A stretch of 9,921 bases of DNA from Magnetococcales bacterium (GCA_015228895.1 JADGCR010000069.1:1-9921); one strand, 5' to 3'. Numbered from the stretch's first letter, positions 1-7,492 are shown. The notes: generated by a model from the sequence alone, not told the origin. Numbers and translations: made by a program.

Positions 1-892
1 CTACGGATCGCCTCTGGATAACCTGGTCGGCATCCCCGTAATGGACCATCTCCGGCGTCAGCATGGCGATCCCCGAGTGCCGATGCTCGCCGTTGTACCA
101 GGCGAAGAACACCCGGCAGTGGCCCCGGGCATCCTCAATGGAACCGAATCGCTCCGGAAAATCCGGACGATATTTCAACGTCTTGAACGACGCCTCCGAA
201 AAGGGGTTGTCGTTGGAGACGTAGGGTCGACTGTGACTTTTGGTCACCCCAAGGTCGGCCAGGAGCAGGGCCACCGGCTTCGACTTCATGCTCGACCCCC
301 GATCCGCATGAATCGTGAGTTGCTCCTGCTGGATTCCCTGCTTGGCGCAACTCTCTGAAATCAACTGCCTGGCCAACTCGGCGGACTCCTTCGGGGCGAC
401 CATCCAGCCCACCACCAGGCGACTGAAGATGTCCATGATGACGTACAGGTAAAAATACGTCCACTTGACCGGCCCCTTCAGCTTGGTGATGTCCCAGCTC
501 CACACCTGGTTCGGGCTGGTCGCCAGCAGTTCCGGTTTGGCATAGACGGGATGACGCTTCTGGTTGCGCCGCTCCCGAACCTCGCCCTCTCCGGCCAAAA
601 TTCGATACATGGTCCGCACCGAGCACAGGTAGCGCCCCTCTTCCAGGAGAGTGGCATGAACCACTGCGGGAGCCTGATCCATGAACCGCTCGGAACGAAG
701 AAGATCCAGCACTTCCTGCGTTTCCTCCAGCGTCAGGGACAACGGCGGCTTGGGGCGAACCGTCTTCTCCCGCGTCGCTTCCCGCCGACACTTGCCTCGA
801 TAATACCGGGAGCGGTTCAACCCCAGCGCCGCGCAGGCTGACTGTACCCCCACGACGACGCCCAGTCTTATCGCCGCCTCCGTCAGTTCTTC
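1..892 (-). CDS. IS3-family transposase OrfB (DDE catalytic part), 3' end outside window
   Basis: This is the catalytic half of the transposase, which cuts and joins the element ends. No ATG or GTG lies near the start of this frame, so it is probably made as an OrfA-OrfB fusion by -1 frameshifting. The frame is open from about 1000 down to position 2. I set the start at 892, the first codon after slippage on an A-AAG motif (plus 892-895). An N-terminal HTH_21-like part (SACAALGLNRSRYYR) precedes the rve integrase core. The catalytic residues are Asp in VWSWDITKL (codon 491-493), Asp in IHADRGSSM (302-304) and Glu in NPFSEASFKTLKYR (194-196), giving 62 and 35 intervening residues. The visible C-terminus (WYNGEHRHSGIAMLTPEMVH) is the usual IS3 ending. 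About 297 codons are visible and the last few dozen are cut off. All key residues are present. Confidence 0.92.
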
Positions 893-1311
893 TTTCCGTT
901 TTCCTCGGGATTCAGGGCGATCCCCAGGAGTTCCGAGATTTTTTTTTGGAATTCGATGATCGTTTCCGCTTTTTCCAACTTTTGGCGCAAACGCTGGATC
1001 TCACGCTCCTGGGCCGCTACCTGCTGGGCCAGGGGATTGACGGGTTCCTTGCGGGGCCCTCGCTGACGTGGCGACAGCCCGGCCAGAACGCCTTCCTCCC
1101 GCTGCCGCCGCCACTTGGTCAGGTGCGAGGAGTGCAGCCCCTCCCGCCGAAGCAGAGAACCAATCTCTCCCGGATGGGTGCACTGATCCACCTTCTCCAG
1201 AATCCGGACTTTGTAGGACGCTGAAAACGTCCGACGCCGCGCCTTCTCCGAAACCTCAGGATCTGGCCGCTCCCCTTGTGACCCCATCAAATCCGTCGCC
1301 TTCGCATCCAT
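883..1311 (-). CDS. IS3-family transposase OrfA (helix-turn-helix, leucine zipper)
   Basis: OrfA is a 142-residue DNA-binding subunit that recognises the element ends; fused to OrfB by frameshift it gives the full transposase. Residues about 28-80 form an HTH_Tnp_1 (IS3/IS911 type) domain, including FSASYKVRILEKV and SSHLTKWRRQREEG. Residues about 92-130 are a heptad-like coiled coil (EREIQRLRQKLEKAETIIEF) that would dimerise. The ATG at 1311 is preceded by GAGGAGG with nine bases of spacing, which fixes the start. Two possible slippage sites lie in the overlap with orfB: a run of nine A on the coding strand (plus 939-947) and A-AAG at plus 892-895. The C-terminus QKKISELLGI resembles the normal OrfA ending of this subgroup, which favours the later site; this is inference. 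Confidence 0.92.
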   Translation of the reverse strand: MDAKATDLMGSQGERPDPEVSEKARRRTFSASYKVRILEKVDQCTHPGEIGSLLRREGLHSSHLTKWRRQREEGVLAGLSPRQRGPRKEPVNPLAQQVAAQEREIQRLRQKLEKAETIIEFQKKISELLGIALNPEENGKKN

Positions 1312-1368
1312 CTCTCATCACCTCCTCGCCCTACACTAAACGATCAGGGGGGCGGTGTCTCGTTTACA

Positions 1369-1775
1369 TTGGCACAGAGGCAGTGAATGCCGTGATCGTT
1401 TGGCAGGCGGGCAATCCCGTTGCGCGCTGACAGGCATTATGATTTCTTTGTTTTCCGCCGTCCAATGGGATCCTGATTCGATTTCCAGGGAATAGAGCAG
1501 GAAGTCGAAAGAACGGGGCAAATGTCTCATGGCAGACCAGAACCGCGCCAGCAATCGCCTTCTGCCATGTTGACGAAGCATTTCCAACCGCCACTTCTGG
1601 GGAATTTGCGACCACCATCGCCCCTCCCGCAAGCCGCAATCCTGATGAAATCCTGATATCCAATCCCCGATATTTGATCCCGCTTTGATGGCTGCCTTGT
1701 CATACTGATTTGTGATCTCTCCAATCCACCTGGTCAATCTCAATTTTGACCTAAAGACACGAGGAACCAATCGGC
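1369..1775. other. Non-coding stretch between the IS and kup
   Basis: I see no convincing gene here. Frames open on the minus strand across this stretch extend into the kup start and have no recognisable domain or good ribosome binding site. Two short perfect inverted repeats are present. AAACGATCA at 1338-1346 (inside the IS end) pairs with TGATCGTTT at 1393-1401. CATGGCAGA at 1528-1536 pairs with TCTGCCATG at 1561-1569 around a 24-base loop. Either could be chance. The kup leader and its promoter candidate lie at the right end. Confidence 0.5.
1697..1725 (+). promoter_or_regulatory. Weak sigma-70-type promoter candidate for kup
   Basis: TTGTCA (1697-1702, 5 of 6 to TTGACA), a 17-base spacer and TCCAAT (1720-1725, 4 of 6 to TATAAT) lie about 50 bases upstream of the kup start. 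The spacing is ideal but the -10 is poor. This is found by eye only and has no supporting operator or start-site data. Confidence 0.3.
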
Positions 1776-3671
1776 ATGTCAGAGCAGCACGACCATTCAG
1801 ACAAAACACGGCTGGCCACCCTGGTGGTCGGTGCCCTGGGTGTCGTCTTCGGGGACATCGGCACCAGCCCCCTGTACGCGCTCAAAGAGTCTCTGGCCTC
1901 ATTGGGCCATGGAGCCTCTGTGGTCCAAAGCGATATCCTGGGGATCCTCTCCCTGATCTTCTGGTCGCTGGTGGTGGTGATCACCATCAAATATGTGGCC
2001 TTCATCATGCGCGCCGACAACAAAGGGGAAGGGGGCATCATGGCGCTGACCGCCATAGCCCTGCGCTCCCCCCACGCCACTCCAGTCTGGCGCGTACTCA
2101 TTCACTTTCTGGGGATTTGCGGACTGGCGCTGTTCTTTGGAGACGGAGTGATCACCCCGGCGATTTCCGTACTCTCCGCAGTCGAAGGACTGGAACTGGC
2201 CACTCCGTTTCTCAAGCCGGTGGTGGTTCCTGTGACCCTGGCTGTCCTGCTGGGCCTGTTCCTGTTCCAGCGTCAGGGAACCGCCGGGGTGGGCGCGTTG
2301 TTCGGCCCGGTCATGATGATCTGGTTCATTACCCTGGCCATGCTCGGCATGTATGGCATCCTCAAGAATCCGCAGATTCTGGTCGCCCTGGATCCCCGGT
2401 ATGGCGTACAATTTTTCATCGCACACCAGACACAGGCGTTCATCGTTCTGGGATCGGTTTTTCTCTCGGTAACAGGGGCCGAAGCACTCTACGCCGACAT
2501 GGGTCACTTCGGATGCCGCCCCATCCGACTGGCTTGGCTGCTGCTGGTCTTTCCCTCCCTGACCATCAACTATTTCGGACAGGGTGCTCTGATCCTGCAT
2601 GACCCGGAGGCCATACGCAACCCATTCTACCTGCTCGCCCCGGAGTGGGGTCTGTATCCTTTGGTGGGCCTGTCCACCGCCGCCACGGTCATCGCCTCCC
2701 AGGCGGTGATCTCCGGGGCATTCTCCGCAGCCCGGCAGGCCATGCAATTGGGATTCCTGCCCCGCATGACGATCATTCACACTTCGGAACAGGAGGAAGG
2801 ACAGATCTACGTGCCGACCATCAACTGGATTCTTCTGGTGGCGGTTTTGATCCTGGTAGTGGGATTTCGCAGCAGCAGCAATCTGGCGGCGGCCTATGGG
2901 ATCGCCGTCACCGGGGCGATGGCCATTGATACCACCCTGGCCTTTGGCATCGTGCTGAGAGGCATGCTGGGCTGGAGTTTCTCGACGACCCTGACGGCCA
3001 CACTCTTTTTTCTGGTGTTCGACCTGCTCTTCTTCGCTGCCAATGCCCTCAAGATCCCGGATGGCGGATGGTTTCCCCTGCTGCTGGGCAGCGGGATCTT
3101 TCTGTTGATGTCCACCTGGAAAAAAGGGGTGGATCTTTCCAAAGGGGCCATTCGCAAGCAGGAAATCCCCCTGAAGCCCTTTTTGCACCAATGCGAGAGC
3201 AATCCCATGCCCAGGGCGCAAGGCATCGGCATCTATCTGACCCCGGACATCCAAACCGTGCCCCGTCCCCTGGTGCAAAACCTGCAACACCACTGGATCA
3301 TCCATGAATTGGTGATCATCCTGACCATACGATTTCTGGATACCCCCCACCTGGGTTCCTCTGAGCGGGTGACGGAAGAGGATCTGGGCAACGGATTCCA
3401 CAGGATGACTCTGCACTTCGGGTTCGCGGAAACCCCGGACATTCCCCGCGCCCTGCGCACGAGCATCCTGTTGCAAGAGTGGTCCGAGCCTGATGAAACC
3501 TCCTTTTTTCTGGGACGACCGGTATTTGTTGTCACGCAATCCCGCCATGAATTGCCGTTGTGGCGCATTCAACTGTATTTGTGGTTGCAACGCAACGCGA
3601 GCAGCGCCGTATCCTGGTTTTGTCTGCCGCCCCACCGGGTGGTTGAAATGGGAGCGCTCGTCGACTTGTGA
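1776..3671 (+). CDS. kup: Kup-family low-affinity potassium uptake protein
   Basis: Kup is an inner-membrane K+ permease thought to bring in K+ with protons (KUP/HAK/KT family). The 631-residue length matches the usual 620-630. The family signature GVVFGDIGTSPLYAL is at residues 22-36, followed by IKYVAFIMRADNKGEGGIMA. Acidic residues typical of the family pore are present: Asp27 in GDIGTSPLYA, Glu137 in LSAVEGLE and Glu236 in TGAEALYADMGHFG. About twelve hydrophobic helices span residues 15-445. A cytoplasmic domain of about 187 residues follows and ends in the family tail FCLPPHRVVEMGALVDL. The ATG at 1776 has GAGGA ten bases upstream. The gene is followed, 75 bp on, by a KdpD-like kinase and KdpE-like regulator in the same direction, so a shared transcript is possible. 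A perfect hairpin overlaps the stop codon. No truncation or damage is seen. Confidence 0.97.
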   Translation: MSEQHDHSDKTRLATLVVGALGVVFGDIGTSPLYALKESLASLGHGASVVQSDILGILSLIFWSLVVVITIKYVAFIMRADNKGEGGIMALTAIALRSPHATPVWRVLIHFLGICGLALFFGDGVITPAISVLSAVEGLELATPFLKPVVVPVTLAVLLGLFLFQRQGTAGVGALFGPVMMIWFITLAMLGMYGILKNPQILVALDPRYGVQFFIAHQTQAFIVLGSVFLSVTGAEALYADMGHFGCRPIRLAWLLLVFPSLTINYFGQGALILHDPEAIRNPFYLLAPEWGLYPLVGLSTAATVIASQAVISGAFSAARQAMQLGFLPRMTIIHTSEQEEGQIYVPTINWILLVAVLILVVGFRSSSNLAAAYGIAVTGAMAIDTTLAFGIVLRGMLGWSFSTTLTATLFFLVFDLLFFAANALKIPDGGWFPLLLGSGIFLLMSTWKKGVDLSKGAIRKQEIPLKPFLHQCESNPMPRAQGIGIYLTPDIQTVPRPLVQNLQHHWIIHELVIILTIRFLDTPHLGSSERVTEEDLGNGFHRMTLHFGFAETPDIPRALRTSILLQEWSEPDETSFFLGRPVFVVTQSRHELPLWRIQLYLWLQRNASSAVSWFCLPPHRVVEMGALVDL

Positions 3672-3708
3672 GGCGATTTTTGATACCTTATTATCAAAAA
3701 TCGCCTCA
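3669..3708. repeat. Perfect 17-bp inverted repeat overlapping the kup stop codon
   Basis: TGAGGCGATTTTTGATA (3669-3685) and its exact reverse complement (3692-3708) surround a six-base loop CCTTAT. The left arm begins with the kup TGA stop. The stem contains five A-T pairs in a row but no T-run follows on the plus strand, so it is not a textbook intrinsic terminator. It could be a transcription attenuator, an mRNA-stabilising stem protecting the kup 3' end, or a symmetric protein-binding site controlling kdpDE. The structure is seen directly; the function is unknown. Confidence 0.85.
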
Positions 3709-3746
3709 CATCCCGCCGCCGGGCATGATCGGAGCATGACCACACC

Positions 3747-5720
3747 ATGGAACCCCATCCGGCATCCTCTGCTCCGACCAAGGAGCGCATCCTGGTGTGC
3801 GTGAGTCCCAGTCCCGCCTCCGCCCGTTTGATTCACGCCGCCTGTCGTCAGGCGAACGGACTGGGGGCATCCTGGATGGTGGTGACCGTGGATGCCCCGG
3901 ACGCCTACGCCATGACCGCCACAGACCGGCAACGATTGTTGGCCCATCTGCGGCTGGCCGACTCCCTGGGTGCGGAAACCATTCGACTGACCGGACACCG
4001 GGTCAGTCACGAGGTCATCCGATGCGCGCTCCAGTATGGAGTGACCCGGATCCTGATCGGCAAACCGACCCTGAATCGCTGGCGGGATCGCTTCAAGCCC
4101 TCATTGATTCATGATCTGGTGCGCAACAGCGGAGCCATCGAGGTGCAATGCCTGGCCGGAGAGGATCTGCCCCAGCCCGCCATTGCTCCGCGTTCCGCCT
4201 TTTCCGCCACCCACTGGAGCGGTTACGCCGCCAGTCTGCTGGCCGTGGCGTTGACCACCCTGATGGCTTATCTGGGACGCGGACTCCTCACCTCGCCGGA
4301 TCTGGTCATGCTCTATTTGTTGCCGGTCATGGCCATGGCCTTTCGTTTCGGACAAGGGCCTTCCCTGGTGGCCTCGTTATTCTCCGTGGGGGCCTACAAT
4401 TTTTTTTTCGTGCCCCCCTATTTCACATTCGCGGTTTCCGACCCGCAAGCCGCTCTGACCTTCACGATACTGTTTGCGGTGGGCATGGTTGTCAGCGGTC
4501 TGATGACCCACATCCGGCGTCAGGAACGTGAAGCGCGGGAACGGGAACGTCAAACCGACGCGCTGCATGCCCTGAACCGGGAAGTGATGACCACCCTCGA
4601 CGAACGGGAGATGGCCGGCATCATCACCCGACACGCCGCCCGTTTGTTTGGTGGTCCGGTCGCCGTTTGCCTGCACGATGAGCACGGGCAATTGAGCGTG
4701 GTTTCCGCCACCCCGGAGCACTGGCAGCCCACGGTCGAAGAGTGGGCGATGATGCGCTGGAGTTGCGATCATGGTCTGGCCTCAGGTCGCGGGACAATCA
4801 ATCTTGCGGACAACCAGACCACCGCGCTGCCATTGTTGACCTCCCACGCCTTTGGCGTTCTGATCCTGCGCATTGTCGATCCGGAATTTCTCAACGCGGA
4901 TCACCGTTTCTTTCTGGAGGCATTCACCCATCAGGCCACCCTGGCGATCGACCGGGCCAGATTGAGCGAAAAGGCTCGCAGTGCGGCGATTCGCGTCAAA
5001 TCCGAAGAGTTGCGCGGCACCCTGCTGAACATGGCCTCCCACGATCTGCGCACCCCATTGGCATCCATCATCGGCGCGGGCACCGCGTTGCGGGATGACA
5101 GCGGCAACCTGGATCCCGGCCAGCAACGGGAATTGCAGGAGACCATCTGTACCGAGGCCGAACGGATGGAACGGCTGATCTTCAATCTGCTGGAAATGGT
5201 GCGTCTGGAGAGCGGGGGATGTCATCTGCGTCGGGAGTGGATCCCCTTCGAGGAGATCGCTGGATCGGTGCTGGTTCGCATGGAAAAACGATTTCATGGC
5301 AGACGGGTGCATGTTACCGTGGATGAGAAGGTCCAGATGTTGTATGTGGACCCGGTGTTTATTGAACAGGTGCTGATCAATCTGCTGGACAACGCGATCA
5401 AATACACCCCACCCCGGACACCCATCCACTGGAGCGTGGAGAGCCGTGGGGATCGGGTCGCCATTCGCGTCAGGGATGAGGGGGCGGGAATTCCAGCCGG
5501 AGAGGAGGAACGGATTTTCGAGAAATTCACGCGCGGTCCGACAACGGCCATTCCCGGTTCCGGGTTGGGACTGGCCATTTGCCGTGGGGTGATCCAGGCG
5601 CACGGAGGAACGATTCAGGTTGTCCCCAATAAGCAAGGTGGTGCCGAGTTCTTGATTCTCCTGCACCAACCACCTTTGCAACCGGATATCGCACACGAGG
5701 AATTCGAAAGAGAGATATGA
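3747..5720 (+). CDS. kdpD: Short KdpD-type sensor histidine kinase lacking the N-terminal KdpD domain
   Basis: This is an inner-membrane histidine kinase of 657 residues, against about 890 for classical KdpD, which senses K+ limitation or osmotic stress and phosphorylates KdpE. Residues about 12-130 are the KdpD-type UspA-like domain (RILVCVSPSPASARLIHAA). Residues about 155-255 hold four close membrane helices (DUF4118). A charged linker (about 255-285) and a GAF-like domain (about 285-400) follow. The H-box is ASHDLRTPL with His432; the N-box QVLINLLDNAIKY has Asn545 and Asn549; the G boxes are DEGAGIP (Asp577) and GSGLGLAICRG. The missing part is the N-terminal KdpD domain with Walker motifs, where c-di-AMP is bound in some homologues. 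It has not been lost to a local frameshift, because kup ends 75 bp upstream. The ATG at 3747 has GGAG twelve bases before it; an ATG at 3736 is in another frame. Kinase catalysis looks intact. The sensed signal is inferred. Confidence 0.9.
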   Translation: MEPHPASSAPTKERILVCVSPSPASARLIHAACRQANGLGASWMVVTVDAPDAYAMTATDRQRLLAHLRLADSLGAETIRLTGHRVSHEVIRCALQYGVTRILIGKPTLNRWRDRFKPSLIHDLVRNSGAIEVQCLAGEDLPQPAIAPRSAFSATHWSGYAASLLAVALTTLMAYLGRGLLTSPDLVMLYLLPVMAMAFRFGQGPSLVASLFSVGAYNFFFVPPYFTFAVSDPQAALTFTILFAVGMVVSGLMTHIRRQEREARERERQTDALHALNREVMTTLDEREMAGIITRHAARLFGGPVAVCLHDEHGQLSVVSATPEHWQPTVEEWAMMRWSCDHGLASGRGTINLADNQTTALPLLTSHAFGVLILRIVDPEFLNADHRFFLEAFTHQATLAIDRARLSEKARSAAIRVKSEELRGTLLNMASHDLRTPLASIIGAGTALRDDSGNLDPGQQRELQETICTEAERMERLIFNLLEMVRLESGGCHLRREWIPFEEIAGSVLVRMEKRFHGRRVHVTVDEKVQMLYVDPVFIEQVLINLLDNAIKYTPPRTPIHWSVESRGDRVAIRVRDEGAGIPAGEEERIFEKFTRGPTTAIPGSGLGLAICRGVIQAHGGTIQVVPNKQGGAEFLILLHQPPLQPDIAHEEFEREI

Positions 5721-5724
5721 TAAG

Positions 5725-6429
5725 ATGAACCATCCATCCATGCGCATTCTGGTGGTGGAAGACGAGGTTCAGATGCGTCGTTTTCTGCGCACCGCCCTGA
5801 CCGCGCGGGATTTCGAGGTGACGGAGGCGGTCAACTTGCGGGAAGCCCGTCTGCATGCCACTTCCCACCCACCGGATCTCATTCTTCTGGATCTGGGTCT
5901 GCCGGATGGGAATGGCATCGATTTCACACGGGAGATCCGGGAATGGACTCATCTTCCCATCATCGTCATTTCGGCCCGTGGTCGCGAGGACGATAAGGTT
6001 TCCGCCCTGGATGTCGGCGCGGACGACTATCTGACCAAGCCTTTCGGCATCGAGGAGTTGATGGCCCGCATCCGGGTTGCCTTGCGTCATGCCACGTTGC
6101 TTGCCAGCGGACAGCCTTTGGAATCGATCCTGGAAATCGGTCCCCTGCGTTTGGACCCTGTGCGCCGGGAGGTTCGGATCGATGGAAAAACCATTCCCAT
6201 GACCCCCATCGAATATCGTCTGCTGCTCCATCTGGCCAGAAATGCGGGCCGTGTTCTGACCCATCAACAGATACTCAAAGAGATCTGGGGGCCAAGCTGC
6301 ACCCATCAGACCCATACTCTGCGGGTATTCATGGCGCAGTTGCGCCGCAAACTGGAAGCCGATCCCACCCATCCCCGCCTGCTCCTCACCGAGATGGGGG
6401 TCGGCTACCGAATGCGCGATTTTTTCTAA
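5725..6429 (+). CDS. kdpE: KdpE-type OmpR/PhoB-family response regulator
   Basis: This is a 234-residue cytoplasmic transcription regulator, the expected partner of the kinase that ends four bases upstream. The receiver domain (about residues 6-120) carries the acidic pair Glu12-Asp13, phospho-acceptor Asp56 in LILLDLGLPDGNG, switch Ser83 (IVISARG) and Lys105 (DDYLTKPFG). A winged-helix output domain fills about residues 135-234 (MTPIEYRLLLHLARNAGRVL and HTLRVFMAQLRRKLE), ending GVGYRMRDFF. The receiver and output sequences resemble KdpE more than other OmpR members, in my reading. The start at 5725 is preceded only by an AG-rich stretch, so translation may be coupled to the kinase gene; a second ATG at 5740 has no better site. 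Targets are not visible here; kup is a reasonable guess given the context. Confidence 0.92.
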   Translation: MNHPSMRILVVEDEVQMRRFLRTALTARDFEVTEAVNLREARLHATSHPPDLILLDLGLPDGNGIDFTREIREWTHLPIIVISARGREDDKVSALDVGADDYLTKPFGIEELMARIRVALRHATLLASGQPLESILEIGPLRLDPVRREVRIDGKTIPMTPIEYRLLLHLARNAGRVLTHQQILKEIWGPSCTHQTHTLRVFMAQLRRKLEADPTHPRLLLTEMGVGYRMRDFF

Positions 6430-6613
6430 CCTGGAAGAAACAGCGGCACCTCATGTTGCCCTAACGAAGTGATTTGTCAAATTTCATTATGTTATTGTTG
6501 GATCCCCCCCATCTGACCGGCAACAAATTCAAGGAGTGATTCGGAGCAGCCGAAATGCCTCATCCTGAAGGGACGAGGGGAGGGGTCGCCGCTGACCAAA
6601 AAACACGCTCCAC

Positions 6614-6652
6614 CCCTCGCTCTCTTCCACATGACGCGGAAGAGAGCGAGGG
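6614..6652 (-). terminator. Hairpin terminator candidate for the PhoU-like gene
   Basis: CCCTCGCTCTCTTCC (6614-6628) and its exact complement (6638-6652) form a 15-bp stem with a nine-base loop, beginning about 20 bp beyond the minus-strand stop at 6673. On the minus strand a run of six T (plus 6598-6603) follows, but ten bases after the stem rather than directly. That makes it a plausible but non-standard terminator. There is no T-run on the plus-strand side, so it is unlikely to terminate kdpE. Confidence 0.55.
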
Positions 6653-6672
6653 AGTGAAGAAAGGAGAGAGGA

Positions 6673-7365
6673 TCAGCCGATCTGAACCACGATGCCATGC
6701 AGCACGGCGGCGGCCTCGCTCAACTGCACGGCTATGCTGCGGAATTGCAGATAGATCTCACGGCGCTTGAGGATATCCACCATGTGGACGAAGGCATTCA
6801 TCTCGGCCTGCTCCTCCTTGGCGCGCAAGCGCTGCACATCCTCCTCGACGGCGTAGATCGCGGCCAGCGCCCTGCGATAGACGCGCTCCACGCTGGGCAA
6901 GCACTCCAGTCCCATCTGAGCATCCGGTTCCGCCAGGCCGGGTGCATCCGCCAGGCGGCCATAGCCGCGATGCAGGGCATGAGCCGCCTCCCGCAGCACG
7001 ATGGCCATCTCCAGGCAATAGTTGTCCGAAGTGATGCCCAAGGCATCCATCTCTTCGATCACCAGATGCAACGTCCCCATGGGGGCCTCCAGGGTGGTGA
7101 TGGCCTGCAACAGGTCGGAACGGTCGATGGGGGTGGAAAAGGATTGCTGCAAGCGGCTCAAATGCTGCAAACGCAGGGTTCTGGCTTTCTCCTCCCGATT
7201 GGCGAGGGCGGCGCGACTCACCGCCTCCCCTTCCAAGAGGAACTCGCAGGCATGGGAAAAACCCTGGGCTAGATTTTCCGCCTGGCGGGTGATCATGGCC
7301 AGAAACGGCGGCATGGGGGGCAGAACCTGATCCAGCATGTGGCCCAGCGTGGATTGCGTGCTCAT
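6673..7365 (-). CDS. DUF47 / PhoU-like protein
   Basis: This 230-residue, all-helical, probably cytoplasmic protein resembles the DUF47 (PF01865, PhoU-like) family. In other bacteria members are linked to Pit-type phosphate transporters and are thought to regulate them. Evidence is the pattern DRSDLLQAITTLEAPMGTL in the first half and the C-terminal helix (residues 205-230) with RSIAVQLSEAAAVLHGIVV, the usual ending of the family. The length matches the typical 210-230. I chose the ATG at 7365 because AGGAG lies seven bases upstream; the frame is open back to 7500 but those extra codons overlap the divergent kinase gene and have no ribosome site. No transporter gene is nearby. Its divergent neighbour is a CHASE kinase, so a shared role is possible but not shown. 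The family call is fairly sure; the substrate role is open. Confidence 0.8.
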   Translation of the reverse strand: MSTQSTLGHMLDQVLPPMPPFLAMITRQAENLAQGFSHACEFLLEGEAVSRAALANREEKARTLRLQHLSRLQQSFSTPIDRSDLLQAITTLEAPMGTLHLVIEEMDALGITSDNYCLEMAIVLREAAHALHRGYGRLADAPGLAEPDAQMGLECLPSVERVYRRALAAIYAVEEDVQRLRAKEEQAEMNAFVHMVDILKRREIYLQFRSIAVQLSEAAAVLHGIVVQIG

Positions 7366-7404
7366 GGAACATCTCCTCTTGGTCGGTTTGTGAATGTGAA
7401 TGAA

Positions 7405-7434
7405 GCTATATCGTGCCTTGCCCGTTCGGGACAA
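7405..7434 (-). promoter_or_regulatory. Promoter candidate for the PhoU-like gene
   Basis: On the minus strand TTGTCC (plus 7429-7434), an 18-base spacer and TATAGC (plus 7405-7410) match sigma-70 consensus at 4 of 6 each. The start codon is about 40 bases downstream. It overlaps the divergent candidate for the kinase gene, so the two may interfere or share regulation. Found by eye only. Confidence 0.35.
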
Positions 7435-7446
7435 AGCGCTTAACAT
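7418..7446 (+). promoter_or_regulatory. Promoter candidate for the CHASE kinase gene
   Basis: TTGCCC (7418-7423), a 17-base spacer and TAACAT (7441-7446) match sigma-70 consensus at 4 of 6 each, about 46 bases upstream of the kinase start. It interlocks with the divergent minus-strand candidate. Weak evidence; other positions in the 127-bp intergenic region could serve. Confidence 0.3.
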
Positions 7447-7492
7447 CGGATATTTGTAACCAGACGAAACCCGAAGCACGGCGCCAATCGCG

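Larger units (their letters stand above)
1..1368 (-). mobile_element. IS3-family insertion sequence, partial (left end plus orfA and most of orfB)
   Basis: Two overlapping minus-strand frames, orfA then orfB in the -1 frame, make the typical IS3-family transposase pair. The orfB triad is spaced DD(35)E. The end of orfB and the right inverted repeat lie beyond position 1. The left end is not fixed: IS3 elements usually begin TG and end CA, and on the minus strand a TGTAAACG start at 1368 is my preferred boundary. CA dinucleotides at 1373-1374 and 1375-1376 would also fit. The right end is missing, so neither the matching terminal repeat nor a target-site duplication can be checked. No stop codon or frame break was found in the visible part, so the copy may be active. 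The family call is firm; the subgroup and boundary are inference. Confidence 0.88.

Noticed and set aside
135..791. Minus-strand frame of 218 codons within orfB
   Set aside because: It is the wrong frame: the neighbouring frame carries the full DD(35)E transposase.
1528..1569. CATGGCAGA/TCTGCCATG hairpin as a regulatory element
   Set aside because: It has a nine-base stem with a 24-base loop in non-coding DNA, no T-run and no neighbouring signal; chance cannot be excluded.
1336..1809. Minus-strand frame of 157 codons between the IS and kup
   Set aside because: It overlaps the kup ribosome site and start and the IS end, and has no recognisable domain.
1899..4010. Long minus-strand open frame (703 codons) opposite kup
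   Set aside because: It is antisense to a clear Kup gene, is low-complexity and rich in Gln, Gly and His, and has no recognisable domain. It is the usual mirror of a GC-rich coding strand.
6454..6525. TGTTGCC (6454-6460) and GGCAACA (6519-6525) as a kdpE terminator
   Set aside because: The arms are only seven bases, about 58 bases apart, with no following T-run.
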